NCBI RefSeq assembly: GCF_003026215.1
Contig: NZ_PYOC01000006.1
Location: 186,001-250,000, forward strand
Origin: Photobacterium indicum
GTDB lineage: Bacteria > Pseudomonadota > Gammaproteobacteria > Enterobacterales > Vibrionaceae
Reading direction: 5' to 3'
Length of the DNA: 64,000 nucleotides
A model generated the notes under the pieces. That model saw nothing but the letters and a program-made list of their open reading frames with translations, was not told where the DNA came from and did not search any database. This document shows, in pieces, positions 40,233 to 49,369 of the stretch. Numbering within the stretch: position 1 is the first letter of the stretch; every line of letters starts with the position of its first letter. Made by a program: the position numbers and the translations under genes.

Positions 40233-41690
40233 ATGACTCAATGGATTGCAGGAAACTGGTTAGCAGGCAAGGGCGAAGCGATGAATTCGCTAAACCCATT
40301 TAGCAGCGAAGTAATTTGGCAAGGTGATGCTGCCACTGCAGAGCAAGTTGAACAAGCGGTCAGTGCTGCCCGTGAAGCATTATCAACATGGCGTAAAACC
40401 AATTTATCAGAGCGCCAAGCTGTCGTCGAAAAATTTGCTGAGTTGGTCAAAGAGCACAGCGAGCATATCGCCCATACCATCGCAGAAGAAACAGGCAAGC
40501 CATTATGGGAAACCCGTACTGAAGCAGGCGCGATGGTGGGTAAAATTGCGATTTCGTTACGTGCTTACCATGAACGTACAGGTGAAAAGCAAAAAGATAT
40601 TGCGGGTACGGCCGCAGTATTACGCCATCGCCCATTAGGGGTTATGGCGGTATTTGGGCCGTATAATTTCCCGGGGCATTTACCGAATGGTCATATCGTT
40701 CCTGCGTTGCTATCGGGCAATACCGTAGTCTTTAAACCGTCAGAGTTAACCCCGAAAGTGGCTCAAGAAACCATGAAACTGTGGGAGCAGGCAGGATTAC
40801 CTAAAGGCGTGTTGAATATGGTGCAAGGCGCACGCCCTACGGGTGAAGCACTTGCGGGCTCAAAAGGTATTGATGGTCTATTGTTTACTGGTAGTGCCAA
40901 TACTGGTCATATCTTACATCGCCAATATGCAGGGCAACCGGGCAAGATGTTAGCGCTCGAAATGGGCGGCAATAATCCAATGGTTATTTCTAAGTCTTAT
41001 GGCGAGTTAGATGCCACGGTCTACACTATTATTCAGTCAGCGTTTATTAGTGCTGGCCAACGTTGTACATGTGCACGCCGTTTGTATCTGCCACAGGGCA
41101 CAGAAGGCGATGCAATTTTAAATCGTTTGATTGAAGCTACCGCTCAGATTCGAATTGATGGACCTTTTGCAGATCCTCAGCCATTTATGGGGCCACAAAT
41201 CTCTGAGCGCGCTGCTGACGGTATTATCGCTGCACAAGCTAACTTGGCTAGCCTAGGTGCGGAGGTATTGTTAGAAGCGAAAAGAGGCCAAGGTGCGATC
41301 GTCTCTCCTGCCATTATTGAAGTCAGTAACGTGGCTGAGTTACCGGATGAAGAGCATTTCGGTCCATTACTGCAAGTTGTGCGTTATCAAGACTTACCTG
41401 AGGCTGTCGATCTTGCTAATGATACTCGCTATGGTTTATCGGCAGGTTTAGTGTCTACGGATGATAGTGAGTGGCAATATTTCATCGATAACATTCGCGC
41501 AGGCATTGTGAACCGAAACCGCCAACTTACTGGAGCAAGTGGTGATGCACCATTCGGTGGTCCTGGGGCGTCAGGTAATTTACGTCCAAGTGCTTATTAT
41601 GCTGCAGACTATTGTGCCTACCCTATGGCGTCGATGGAAGGCGAGCAAACAGAATTACCGGCACAATTATCACCTGGTATTGCACTTTAA
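40233..41690 (+). CDS. astD: Succinylglutamate-semialdehyde dehydrogenase
   Basis: A 485-residue aldehyde dehydrogenase. It shows [18 protein letters not shown] near 147-164, [10 protein letters not shown] near 246 with the catalytic Glu, and the catalytic Cys in [11 protein letters not shown] near 282. It oxidises succinylglutamate semialdehyde with NAD+, the fourth AST step. Co-oriented with astA. astB and astE are not in the window, so succinylarginine dihydrolase and succinylglutamate desuccinylase must lie elsewhere. Confidence 0.94.
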   Translation: MTQWIAGNWLAGKGEAMNSLNPFSSEVIWQGDAATAEQVEQAVSAAREALSTWRKTNLSERQAVVEKFAELVKEHSEHIAHTIAEETGKPLWETRTEAGAMVGKIAISLRAYHERTGEKQKDIAGTAAVLRHRPLGVMAVFGPYNFPGHLPNGHIVPALLSGNTVVFKPSELTPKVAQETMKLWEQAGLPKGVLNMVQGARPTGEALAGSKGIDGLLFTGSANTGHILHRQYAGQPGKMLALEMGGNNPMVISKSYGELDATVYTIIQSAFISAGQRCTCARRLYLPQGTEGDAILNRLIEATAQIRIDGPFADPQPFMGPQISERAADGIIAAQANLASLGAEVLLEAKRGQGAIVSPAIIEVSNVAELPDEEHFGPLLQVVRYQDLPEAVDLANDTRYGLSAGLVSTDDSEWQYFIDNIRAGIVNRNRQLTGASGDAPFGGPGASGNLRPSAYYAADYCAYPMASMEGEQTELPAQLSPGIAL

Positions 41691-41761
41691 TCGAGTTGCG
41701 TCTTAATAAATTGGCACATTAACCAACACACTACTAATTCAGCAAAGGGGAAGGATTCATC

Positions 41762-42553
41762 ATGGAAAGAGTGGAACAATTGTTTAACGCCTTATGGCAA
41801 GACTATACCCAGCGTCTTTGTCCATCTGCAGAGCAAGTACATGCACTATTGACCGAAGATGAACCTTTACTCAATGATCATATTGCGTTGCGTACCTTCA
41901 ACTTACCGAAGGTGGGGTTAGATAAACTGGCGGCTCCTTTCATTGCTATTGGTTACAAACCTTGTGGTCAATACCGCTTTGAAGCCAAAAAATTGTATGC
42001 CGAGCATTTTGAACATCCCAATCCAGCCGCTCCTAAGGTATTTATTAGTGAGTTGATGGTAGGTCAATGTTCGGCACAGCTCCAACAAGCGGTACGCGAG
42101 TTAGTTAATCAAGCCCCTGAAGCAGCATTTCATGACCCGTCATTCCTTTATGGTGGACGATTATGGGACATTGATTCAGAGACATATGAGATGCTAGCGG
42201 CAGAAAGTGAATATGCGGGGTGGGTGGCAGCGCATGGTTTTGGTGCCAATCACTTTACGGTTAGAATTAATCAGCTTGAGCAATTTACGGAAGTACGTGA
42301 TGTGAATCATTTTCTGCGTCATAACGGCTTTGCGATTAATGAATCTGGTGGGGAAGTGAAAGGCGATCCTGAAGTGATGTTAGAGCAGTCATCGACTATG
42401 GCAGATAAAGTTGCAGTGGGTTTTCTTGATGGGGTAAAACACATTCCAGGTGGTTTTTACGAGTTTGCTAAGCGCTATCCGCAAGCTGATGGCGAGCTAT
42501 ACGGTGGGTTTGTAGAAGCTTCTGCCGATAAGATTTTTGAGAGCACCAATTAA
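41762..42553 (+). CDS. DUF1338 protein, 2-oxoadipate dioxygenase/decarboxylase-like
   Basis: A 263-residue protein of the DUF1338 family, whose studied members (HglS, YdcJ) are non-haem Fe(II) enzymes converting 2-oxoadipate to 2-hydroxyglutarate. Likely metal ligands are His in NDHIALRTF (near 40), His in GFGANHFTVRI (near 162) and Glu in GGFYEFAKRY (near 230). It is shorter than HglS. As the last gene of argD-astA-astD it may act on a 2-oxo acid from amino-acid breakdown. Substrate is inference; the family is clear. Confidence 0.8.
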   Translation: MERVEQLFNALWQDYTQRLCPSAEQVHALLTEDEPLLNDHIALRTFNLPKVGLDKLAAPFIAIGYKPCGQYRFEAKKLYAEHFEHPNPAAPKVFISELMVGQCSAQLQQAVRELVNQAPEAAFHDPSFLYGGRLWDIDSETYEMLAAESEYAGWVAAHGFGANHFTVRINQLEQFTEVRDVNHFLRHNGFAINESGGEVKGDPEVMLEQSSTMADKVAVGFLDGVKHIPGGFYEFAKRYPQADGELYGGFVEASADKIFESTN

Positions 42554-42592
42554 CCGCTAATTGGTGAGCGGTGGTTATCATTAATATTGATT

Positions 42593-42620
42593 AAGCAGCG
42601 ACGTTGGTCGCTGCTTTTTT
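42593..42620 (+). terminator. Terminator of the ast cluster
   Basis: AGCAGCGAC (42594-42602), GTTG loop, GTCGCTGCT (42607-42615), then T-run. Confidence 0.85.
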
Positions 42621-42813
42621 AATGTTCGCTATCTAAGGTGTTTGCCCATAGTTCACCGTCATAGACGCAGTGGTGGCGTCGGCTGAAATTGGTTTGTTGC
42701 TCTAGGTAATGGCGCTGGTCACTGAACCCTGTCATTTCAACAGTGGTGGGTAACGAAGCAATGATGGCTGGTGTTGGTAGGTGCGTGTTTGGCGCAAAGC
42801 GTTCGATATCCAT
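42619..42813 (-). CDS. Hypothetical 64-residue protein
   Basis: Starts MDIERFAPNTHLPTPAII and ends GELWANTLDSEH. No signal peptide, membrane segment or recognisable domain. The frame extends 11 codons upstream to 42846. The region is compact and protein-like (HLPTPAIIASLPTTVEMTGF), but only a weak GAGA precedes the chosen ATG. It is convergent with the DUF1338 gene and upstream of nothing co-oriented within 190 bases. Confidence 0.45.
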   Translation of the reverse strand: MDIERFAPNTHLPTPAIIASLPTTVEMTGFSDQRHYLEQQTNFSRRHHCVYDGELWANTLDSEH

Positions 42814-43011
42814 ATCAGACGTCTCAATATAAAAGCATATGCACAATGTAGCACTCTTTCAGAGCATGGCAAGTGAATTGATTGTGATGAGAGCGACAAA
42901 ATATGCCTTTGAGGGATTAATAATGCTTTGTGTTAATCGCAGGGTGTGAGCGGGGTAGGGTAGGAAGGGAAATAGTCACCGTGCTGTGAGTCTATATAAC
43001 AAACAGAGATA

Positions 43012-43037
43012 TAAAAAAAGCCGCTCAAAGCGGCTTT
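43012..43037 (-). terminator. Terminator of crp
   Basis: On the minus strand AAAGCCGCT pairs with AGCGGCTTT around a 3-base loop, then a run of T. Confidence 0.85.
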
Positions 43038-43061
43038 ATTAGAATGGTAATTTATGGATGT

Positions 43062-43694
43062 TTAGCGAGTGCCGTAAACAACAATAGTCTTACCGTGAGC
43101 AGAGATAAGGTTCTGCTCTTCTAGCATTTTAAGAATACGACCAACTGTTTCACGAGAACAACCAACGATCTGGCCGATTTCTTGACGAGTGATCTTAATC
43201 TGCATACCGTCTGGGTGAGTCATCGCATCAGGTTGCTTAGCAAGATTTAGCAATGTCTGTGCGATACGGCCTGTAACATCCAAGAATGCAAGGTCACCTA
43301 CTTTCTGGCTAGTCACTTGTAAGCGAGTTGCCATTTGAGAAGATAGACGCATTAGAATGTCAGGGTTAACCTGAATAAGTTGACGGAATTTCTTGAACGA
43401 AATTTCAGCCACTTCACAAGGTGATTTAGCACGTACCCATGCAGTACGTTCTTGGTCTTCTTCAAATAAGCCAAGCTCACCAATGAAGTCACCTTGATTA
43501 AGGTAAGAAAGGATCATTTCTTTACCTTCTTCATCTTTAATCAATACGGCAACAGAGCCTTTCACGATGTAATAAAGCGTTTCTGCTTTTTCACCAGCAT
43601 GAATCAAAGTACTCTTTGAAGGGTACTTGTGGATGTGGCAATGGGAAAGAAACCACTCTAGAGTAGGATCTGTTTGAGGTTTACCTGGTACCAT
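43062..43694 (-). CDS. crp: cAMP receptor protein CRP
   Basis: A 210-residue global regulator almost identical to E. coli [23 protein letters not shown] near the start, the cAMP pocket [18 protein letters not shown] (about 72-89) and the recognition helix [16 protein letters not shown] (about 179-194). It binds TGTGA-N6-TCACA with cAMP and controls carbon use. It is divergent from yhfA with a CRP site between them, as in E. coli. Confidence 0.98.
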   Translation of the reverse strand: MVPGKPQTDPTLEWFLSHCHIHKYPSKSTLIHAGEKAETLYYIVKGSVAVLIKDEEGKEMILSYLNQGDFIGELGLFEEDQERTAWVRAKSPCEVAEISFKKFRQLIQVNPDILMRLSSQMATRLQVTSQKVGDLAFLDVTGRIAQTLLNLAKQPDAMTHPDGMQIKITRQEIGQIVGCSRETVGRILKMLEEQNLISAHGKTIVVYGTR

Positions 43695-43901
43695 ATTACT
43701 AACTTCCTCTGCGTTTGTTGCCCAACAACGACATCCCTATAGTTTGACGGTGGGCCTAACAATAGTATTGTTCGCTGATTAGGATATTCATTCAGCCGCT
43801 GTGCTGCAAGCTAACCTGAATAATTACCCTTGAGTTTATCTTTTTTCGACGGGTATTTCTTGATATTGATCTATCTGGAGCCGTCATTTGGTACTCATAA
43901 G

Positions 43902-43917
43902 TGTGCACATGATCACA
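43902..43917. promoter_or_regulatory. CRP binding site between crp and yhfA
   Basis: TGTGC-N6-TCACA matches the consensus in 9 of 10 core bases. It lies about 208 bases upstream of the crp start and 27 bases upstream of the yhfA start. Divergent regulation and crp autoregulation are likely by analogy with E. coli. Confidence 0.8.
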
Positions 43918-43943
43918 CAGTCATTAGTTAATTGGAGAATGCG

Positions 43944-44348
43944 ATGAAATCACGCGTGAAATGGGTAGAAGGAATGACTTTCCTTGCTCAATCAAATTCG
44001 GGTCATAGTGTTGTGATGGACGGTAATAGTGGCGAAAAAGCACCAAGCCCAATGGAACTTGTTTTGATGGCTGCTGGTGGATGTAGCTCGGTAGATGTCG
44101 TCGACGGATTAAAATCTGCGGGACAAAAAATCACAGCCTGTGAGGCACAAATTGACGCCGAACGCCGAGAGCAATCCCCTCGATTATTTACCGGTGCGAA
44201 TCTGCATTTTGTTGTAACTGGCTATGATTTGGATGAATCGCTGGTGGCTAAAGCGGTTAGTGATTCATTAGAAAAATATTGCTCAGTGTGCTTAATGTTA
44301 GGAAAAGGGGTTGAATTAACCCATTCCTATGAGGTCGTTAACGCCTAA
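43944..44348 (+). CDS. yhfA: OsmC-family protein YhfA
   Basis: A 134-residue OsmC-like protein: MKSRVKWVEGMTFLAQSNSG start, PSPMELVLMAAGGCSSVDV (about 35-53) with the first cysteine, and YCSVCLMLGKG (about 112-122) with the second. The Ohr/OsmC fold uses such a pair to reduce peroxides, although YhfA's substrate is unknown. GGAG precedes 43944; the TTG at 43932 is rejected. Confidence 0.9.
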   Translation: MKSRVKWVEGMTFLAQSNSGHSVVMDGNSGEKAPSPMELVLMAAGGCSSVDVVDGLKSAGQKITACEAQIDAERREQSPRLFTGANLHFVVTGYDLDESLVAKAVSDSLEKYCSVCLMLGKGVELTHSYEVVNA

Positions 44349-44436
44349 AAAATCGAGTAACGGACTGATAGTGCCGTTACTCGTTTTTAGCTATTGTTTT
44401 TGTCAGATTTAATTGGCTATATTTAGCTAACGTCGT

Positions 44437-45306
44437 TTACCCGACTTTGCCGGTATCAATCAGTTGCTGGATGAGTGGACGGACAATAAGCTCCATCGCA
44501 AAACTCATTTTACCGCCCGGCACAACTAAAGTATTGTGGCGTGACATGAACGAGCCTTGGATCATCGACAGCAAATAAGGGAAATCGACATTCTCGATGC
44601 CACGGAAACGGATCACCACAAAACTTTCATCTAGGCTTGGGATCCCCTTGGCACTAAATGGGTTGGATGTGTCTACCGTGGGGACGCGTTGAAAATTAAT
44701 GTGGGTACGAGAAAATTGTGGTGTGATGTAATTAAGATAGTCGTCCATCGACCTGACGATCGATTCCATCACGGCTTCACGTGAATGACCGCGATCACGG
44801 GTATCACGAACGATTTTTTGAATCCACTCTAAGTTTACAATCGGTACCATGCCGATTAGCAAATCAACGTGTTCAGCCGCATTTACCTCACCATCAACCA
44901 CGCCACCGTGTAAACCTTCATAGAATAAGACATCGGTATTTTCTGGTAGCTTTTGCCATGGGGTAAAAGACCCCGGCATTTGATTGTACGGTACGGCTTC
45001 ATCGAATGTGTGCAAGTAACGTCGGAACTGACCGCTACCATCATCGCCATATTGGCGAAAGAATTTTTCGAGTTGTGGAAAGTCGTTGGCCTCAGGGCCA
45101 AAGTAACTGATATGACGACCTTGCTCTTTCGCTTTGCGAATTTCAACATCCATTTCTGGACGGGTATAACGATGGAAGCTGTCGCCTTCAAGCCACGAGG
45201 CATTGATGTTCATCATATTGAACATTTTACGAAAAGCTTCAGAGGTGGTGGTGGTTCCCGCACCAGACGACCCTGTCACTGCAATAATGGGATGTTTTGC
45301 AGACAT
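44437..45306 (-). CDS. prkB: PrkB phosphoribulokinase-like P-loop kinase
   Basis: A 289-residue kinase with P-loop VTGSSGAGTTTTSEAF (about 10-25), DSFHRYTRPEMD near 42 and YEGLHGGVVDGE near 129. It matches the E. coli PrkB/YhfR-region protein in length. Despite the name there is no Calvin cycle in these bacteria, so the physiological substrate is uncertain. AGGAT precedes the ATG. yheU, yheT and prkB lie in the same order as in enterobacteria. Confidence 0.92.
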   Translation of the reverse strand: MSAKHPIIAVTGSSGAGTTTTSEAFRKMFNMMNINASWLEGDSFHRYTRPEMDVEIRKAKEQGRHISYFGPEANDFPQLEKFFRQYGDDGSGQFRRYLHTFDEAVPYNQMPGSFTPWQKLPENTDVLFYEGLHGGVVDGEVNAAEHVDLLIGMVPIVNLEWIQKIVRDTRDRGHSREAVMESIVRSMDDYLNYITPQFSRTHINFQRVPTVDTSNPFSAKGIPSLDESFVVIRFRGIENVDFPYLLSMIQGSFMSRHNTLVVPGGKMSFAMELIVRPLIQQLIDTGKVG

Positions 45307-45427
45307 GAAATATCCTGTCGTTAAGATTACGCTACAAGTTATTAACAGGATGTTAAGTCTAGGTCAAGGTAAAGTCGTTCTCAAATATTGAAAATGCTAT
45401 CAGTCGCATATCTTGAGTTGTTAATAA

Positions 45428-45643
45428 CTACCCCAGTTCGCTACGTAATTTAATATCGACAGATTCATGTAATTCAGAGAATACTATCACCACATCTCCT
45501 GCATCTAATTGTTGGCGAACATGCTGTACTTTTTGCTCCATGGTGAGCTCATTATCACCGTAATCAGTGCCTTCACGTAGAACGAAATGTTCAATTAAGC
45601 TAGTAAGTGTATCAGGGGTAAGGTCTTGCCAAGGTATGATCAT
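45428..45643 (-). CDS. yheU: YheU family protein (UPF0270)
   Basis: A 71-residue protein starting [20 protein letters not shown] with [13 protein letters not shown] near 20-32, the UPF0270 signature. Function is unknown. The frame extends 3 codons to a GTG; the ATG at 45643 matches the family start. Downstream of yheT by about 80 bases. Confidence 0.9.
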   Translation of the reverse strand: MIIPWQDLTPDTLTSLIEHFVLREGTDYGDNELTMEQKVQHVRQQLDAGDVVIVFSELHESVDIKLRSELG

Positions 45644-45725
45644 AATGCGCACAAATAAAGAGAGTGATTTAAGCTGACTATTTTATCAGTTGTTTTAGTT
45701 AGCTGTTAGGCTTCAGCGCTCGGTT

Positions 45726-46688
45726 TTAGCTTATATGTCGATGAAACCATTCCGGCACTGTTTTTTCTAACCAAAAGTTTGGGTTTCGCCACGAACCAGA
45801 CACAAAGCCAACATGCCCACCATTAGGCGTTAAGTGGTAATCCACGTGAGAAGGCAGGGGTTGTGCTGGAATAACGGCCTCGGTCATGAAAGGGTCGTCT
45901 TTGGCGTGAATAACACGTAGCGGAATTTTGACGTGTTGTAATTTATCAATACCACTGCATTGTTGATAGTAATCAGCCGCATCTTTGAAGCCATGCAAAG
46001 GGGCGGTGACCAGTTCATCAAATTGCCATAACGACTGAATTTTTTCGACTTGTTGTGGAGCAATCGGCATTTCATCGGCTAGGTTCATAATCTTTTTGAT
46101 TAGATTTTTTTTCATCGAGTTTAATAAATATTGCTGATAAACCTTAGAAAAGCCTTGTTGGATTCGTTCTGAACATGACGCTAAATTTAAGGGGGGTGAA
46201 ATAACCTGTGCTGCGGTGAGCCCTGATTGGTCACCTGCGGCGGCTAAATAGTTCACCAGCATATTGCCACCGAGCGAGATCCCAACGGCAAAAAAGGGTC
46301 GGTTAGGAAATTGTTGTTTTAGCCATTGGATAAAAAATGTGGCGTCATTGATCTCACCTGAATGATAACTGCGAGGCTGGCGATTAATCTCTCCACTGCA
46401 ACCTCGAAAGTGCATCATAACCCCGAGCCAATTTTGTTGTTTAGCAGCGTGCAATAAACCATTGGCATACGGGCTACCGAAACTGCCCTCTAAACCATGA
46501 AAAAGGATCATCAAGGGTTGTTGGTGATCGTTATTGGGTTGCTCTGTCCATGCTAAATCCAAAAAGTCTCCATCGGGTGTTTCGAGCCGCTGAGTAACGG
46601 GCGTAAACAATGGCTTGCGACGAATAAAACGCGGTAAAAGGGTTTGAAGGTGTGCGTTCTTGAGACCGCTCGCTGGCTTAAAAGGCAT
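45726..46688 (-). CDS. yheT: YheT-like alpha/beta hydrolase
   Basis: A 320-residue hydrolase. The N-terminal GLKNAHLQTLLPRF is typical of the YheT/EMB8 family. The nucleophile elbow is GISLGGN near 139-145, the acid lies in HAKDDPF near 255, and the histidine in GGHVGF near 285. Probably a cytoplasmic esterase of unknown substrate. GGAGAG precedes the ATG. Confidence 0.93.
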   Translation of the reverse strand: MPFKPASGLKNAHLQTLLPRFIRRKPLFTPVTQRLETPDGDFLDLAWTEQPNNDHQQPLMILFHGLEGSFGSPYANGLLHAAKQQNWLGVMMHFRGCSGEINRQPRSYHSGEINDATFFIQWLKQQFPNRPFFAVGISLGGNMLVNYLAAAGDQSGLTAAQVISPPLNLASCSERIQQGFSKVYQQYLLNSMKKNLIKKIMNLADEMPIAPQQVEKIQSLWQFDELVTAPLHGFKDAADYYQQCSGIDKLQHVKIPLRVIHAKDDPFMTEAVIPAQPLPSHVDYHLTPNGGHVGFVSGSWRNPNFWLEKTVPEWFHRHIS

Positions 46689-46725
46689 AGGGCTCTCCGT
46701 TTAATACATTAGCTCGTGTATAGAT

Positions 46726-48117
46726 TCAGAGCGTGAAATCGTTAATGGGATCTTTTTTAAGTAACTCAGAAAGTATAAGCAATCCTTGTTCCAACTTCCT
46801 ATGTGTAAATGGGGCACTGATGGCAAGTCTAATGGCTGGTGGAATGGTACTGCCTGGCGGCGAGAACAATTCCCCAGATTTAACCACGACACCTTGCTGA
46901 TTAGCGACCTGAACAAAGTCGCTCAATAGCCAGTAGTCGGGCAGTGTCAGCCATACATGAAAGCTATGAGGGCTATGTTGAATATCAAAGTGCCCAAGGT
47001 GTTGAGCCACGAGTTGCTGGCGCTGAGTAATATCAGTACGTATTTGACGCAAGATACGATCAGCATCCCCGCTAATAATCAACTCACAGGCGATGCCTGT
47101 TAGCAAAGGGCTGATCATTAAGCTGTGATTATGCAAGGCGGCGTTTAAGCGTTTTTGTAATCGTGTGGGTACTTGAATATAACCAAGGCGCAATCCAGGA
47201 GCTAGACATTTAGATAGCCCACCAATATGGATCACTTGTTCTGAATTGATGTTCACCATTGGTGTCGGGCGCTCAGTTGGCAATAGCCCATTCACGTCGT
47301 CTTCAACAAATAATACTTGGTGCTGTTGGCAAATCGCGAGGATGTCTTGGCGGCGTTGCTCGCCCATCGTTACTGTTGTTGGGTTTTGTAAGGTTGGGGT
47401 GCTGTAAATAATACGCGGTTGATACAAACGGCAAGCGGCTTCTAAGCTTGCAGGTATGAGCCCTTCTTCATCCATTTCAACAGGTTTTATCGATATTTGT
47501 TGCTGGCGTGCCAAGCTTAAAAATCCGGGGTATGACACATGCTCAACCAATACCGTATCCCCACTACGGCAAAAAGCGGCGAGCACTAATTGGGCTGCAT
47601 GCTGCCCGCCAGAGGTAAAATGTACGCGCTGTGGGTCAAGTTCAAATCCTTTCTGCTGAAGCCACCCACACACAATGTCACGGTGCTCGGCTAGCCCCTG
47701 CGGATCTTGATACAGCATCATTTGATTCAGTTGCTCAGGGTGCGCAGCAATATTCGCCATTGCGTGTTTGAGCATGTCCGATCGATCAAGGCGCGGGGGA
47801 ATGTTGTAGCCGAAGTTACATTCCTCTTCTTCTTGCTCTGAATAGTTATAAACCCAGCTTGGTTGATTTGCCTGACACACATAAGTGCCTGCACCGATAC
47901 GCGCTTCGACCAGACCTCGTCGCTCTGCTTCTGCATAAGCGCGGGTAATTGTTCCAACAGTGACAGTGAGCTGATCGGCTAATGCGCGATGGGTGGGCAA
48001 TTTGCTACCAGGCTGTAATTGCCCAGAATCTACCTGCAATGCAATCGCATCGGCAATTTGACGGTAGATAGGATCACTTTTGTGCTCACTGGTAGTGGGT
48101 TTTAATACAATATTCAT
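46726..48117 (-). CDS. MocR/PdxR-type GntR regulator with aminotransferase domain
   Basis: About 463 residues. An N-terminal GntR winged helix (about 8-75, PIYRQIADAIALQVDSGQL and PTHRALADQLTVTVGTITRAY) is joined to a fold-type I aminotransferase-like domain (about 110-450) with the PLP lysine in GGLSKCLAPGLRLGYI. MocR regulators sense PLP or amino-acid adducts. It is divergent from a LysE-type exporter, its likely target. ATGs at 48126 and 48117 both lack a good ribosome binding site; the longer frame to 48228 is unlikely. Confidence 0.87.
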   Translation of the reverse strand: MNIVLKPTTSEHKSDPIYRQIADAIALQVDSGQLQPGSKLPTHRALADQLTVTVGTITRAYAEAERRGLVEARIGAGTYVCQANQPSWVYNYSEQEEEECNFGYNIPPRLDRSDMLKHAMANIAAHPEQLNQMMLYQDPQGLAEHRDIVCGWLQQKGFELDPQRVHFTSGGQHAAQLVLAAFCRSGDTVLVEHVSYPGFLSLARQQQISIKPVEMDEEGLIPASLEAACRLYQPRIIYSTPTLQNPTTVTMGEQRRQDILAICQQHQVLFVEDDVNGLLPTERPTPMVNINSEQVIHIGGLSKCLAPGLRLGYIQVPTRLQKRLNAALHNHSLMISPLLTGIACELIISGDADRILRQIRTDITQRQQLVAQHLGHFDIQHSPHSFHVWLTLPDYWLLSDFVQVANQQGVVVKSGELFSPPGSTIPPAIRLAISAPFTHRKLEQGLLILSELLKKDPINDFTL

Positions 48118-48274
48118 GATTGTCATGGTGACAATAAACCTTTTGATCACTGTTAAGCCAACTGTTAGGGTTAATTGTGCGTGAAAAACAATCAAAACAC
48201 AAAGAGTACTTGAATTGTATCGATACAATTTGAGTTAGGTTGGTAATGAACCATAAATCAGGAGGGTGACAGTG

Positions 48275-48874
48275 ATGTTAGAATGGCAGTTTATTATGTC
48301 TTTAGCGGCTTTTGCGGCAACGATGACCGGTACACCTGGTCCGAATAATTTGATGGTGACGGCATCGGGGGCGAATTTTGGTTACTGGCGTACGTTACCC
48401 CACATGATGGGGATCGGTTCTGGCTTAGTTTCGATGATTGTATTGGTTGCGGCTGGGCTTGGTGTTATGTTTACCCGTTTTCCGATTTTGCATGAAATCT
48501 TACGTTGGGCCGGTAGCGCGTACTTATTCTATCTCGCGTGGAAAATTGCGACTGCCAAGCCAAGCATCCGAGCGGATCAGCAAGATGGCGAGCCGATGAC
48601 GTTTATGGCTGCGGCGATGTTTCAGTATGTGAACCCAAAAGCGTGGATGATGTCGGTAACGGCTATTAGTACCTTTACCATGGCGGGCGACAATTATTGG
48701 CAATCTGCAGGTTTGGTTGCGGTGATTTTTTTCTTAGTGTGTTTTCCGAGTGTATCTATTTGGGCAAGTTTTGGCACTTTGATTGGCAGGTGGCTCAATA
48801 GCCCTCAAACACGTCGTGTTTTTAATATTGCTATGGGTATATTAACTGCCAGCTGTGTGGTGATGATTTGGTAA
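48275..48874 (+). CDS. LysE-family amino-acid exporter
   Basis: A 199-residue membrane protein with six predicted helices and the LysE/RhtB N-terminal motif GTPGPNNLMV (about 19-28). FQYVNPKAWMMS near 115 is also conserved. It exports amino acids or related metabolites. The start at 48275 follows GGAGGG (48261-48266) with 8-base spacing; two GTG codons just upstream are less likely. Divergent from the MocR regulator, which probably controls it. Confidence 0.9.
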   Translation: MLEWQFIMSLAAFAATMTGTPGPNNLMVTASGANFGYWRTLPHMMGIGSGLVSMIVLVAAGLGVMFTRFPILHEILRWAGSAYLFYLAWKIATAKPSIRADQQDGEPMTFMAAAMFQYVNPKAWMMSVTAISTFTMAGDNYWQSAGLVAVIFFLVCFPSVSIWASFGTLIGRWLNSPQTRRVFNIAMGILTASCVVMIW

Positions 48875-48895
48875 GGCATTTATGTAGATAAGTGA

Positions 48896-49369
48896 TTATT
48901 CGGCTTGGAGTTTAGATAGCAATACAGTCGCTTTTTGTTGCAAGCAGTAACGCTCTAAATTATTGGTAAGTAGTGAAGAGGAGATTACTTTTGGTGGTGA
49001 GACGTTAAATTGATTGAATTGGGTGATAAGTGCATGCTGTTGGTCTTGCTCCAGTGCTAGCTCAAATGCTAGTAACTGCTGGTAACCCACAAGATCTACT
49101 TGCGGTTTAAGCTGTTTACGCATTGCCCGGTACTGCTGCAACCGACAATCATTTGATACAAGGCTTACCACCAGAGAGTGTAGCTTAGCATCGCTAAGTT
49201 GAATCTTCTGGATATCAAACCAATGTAATAGCAGGGCAAGATTAACGTTGCCCTGATAGGAATCTTGCAACGTGAGACACGCAGGTTGCACCCCAGCCTG
49301 AGCATAATGGCTCAGGCTGAACTGCCAAAAATCCTGCGAGTTCAGTATTACAGTACTAGCTGTCTGCAT
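48896..49369 (-). CDS. TIGR02444 family protein
   Basis: A 157-residue soluble protein. FWQFSLSHYAQAGVQPACLTLQDSY-type start (about 14-38) and NVNLALLLHWF (about 41-51) are the signature of TIGR02444/DUF2390, of unknown function. Its start overlaps the end of yheS by 14 bases, so the two are translationally coupled. Confidence 0.87.
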   Translation of the reverse strand: MQTASTVILNSQDFWQFSLSHYAQAGVQPACLTLQDSYQGNVNLALLLHWFDIQKIQLSDAKLHSLVVSLVSNDCRLQQYRAMRKQLKPQVDLVGYQQLLAFELALEQDQQHALITQFNQFNVSPPKVISSSLLTNNLERYCLQQKATVLLSKLQAE

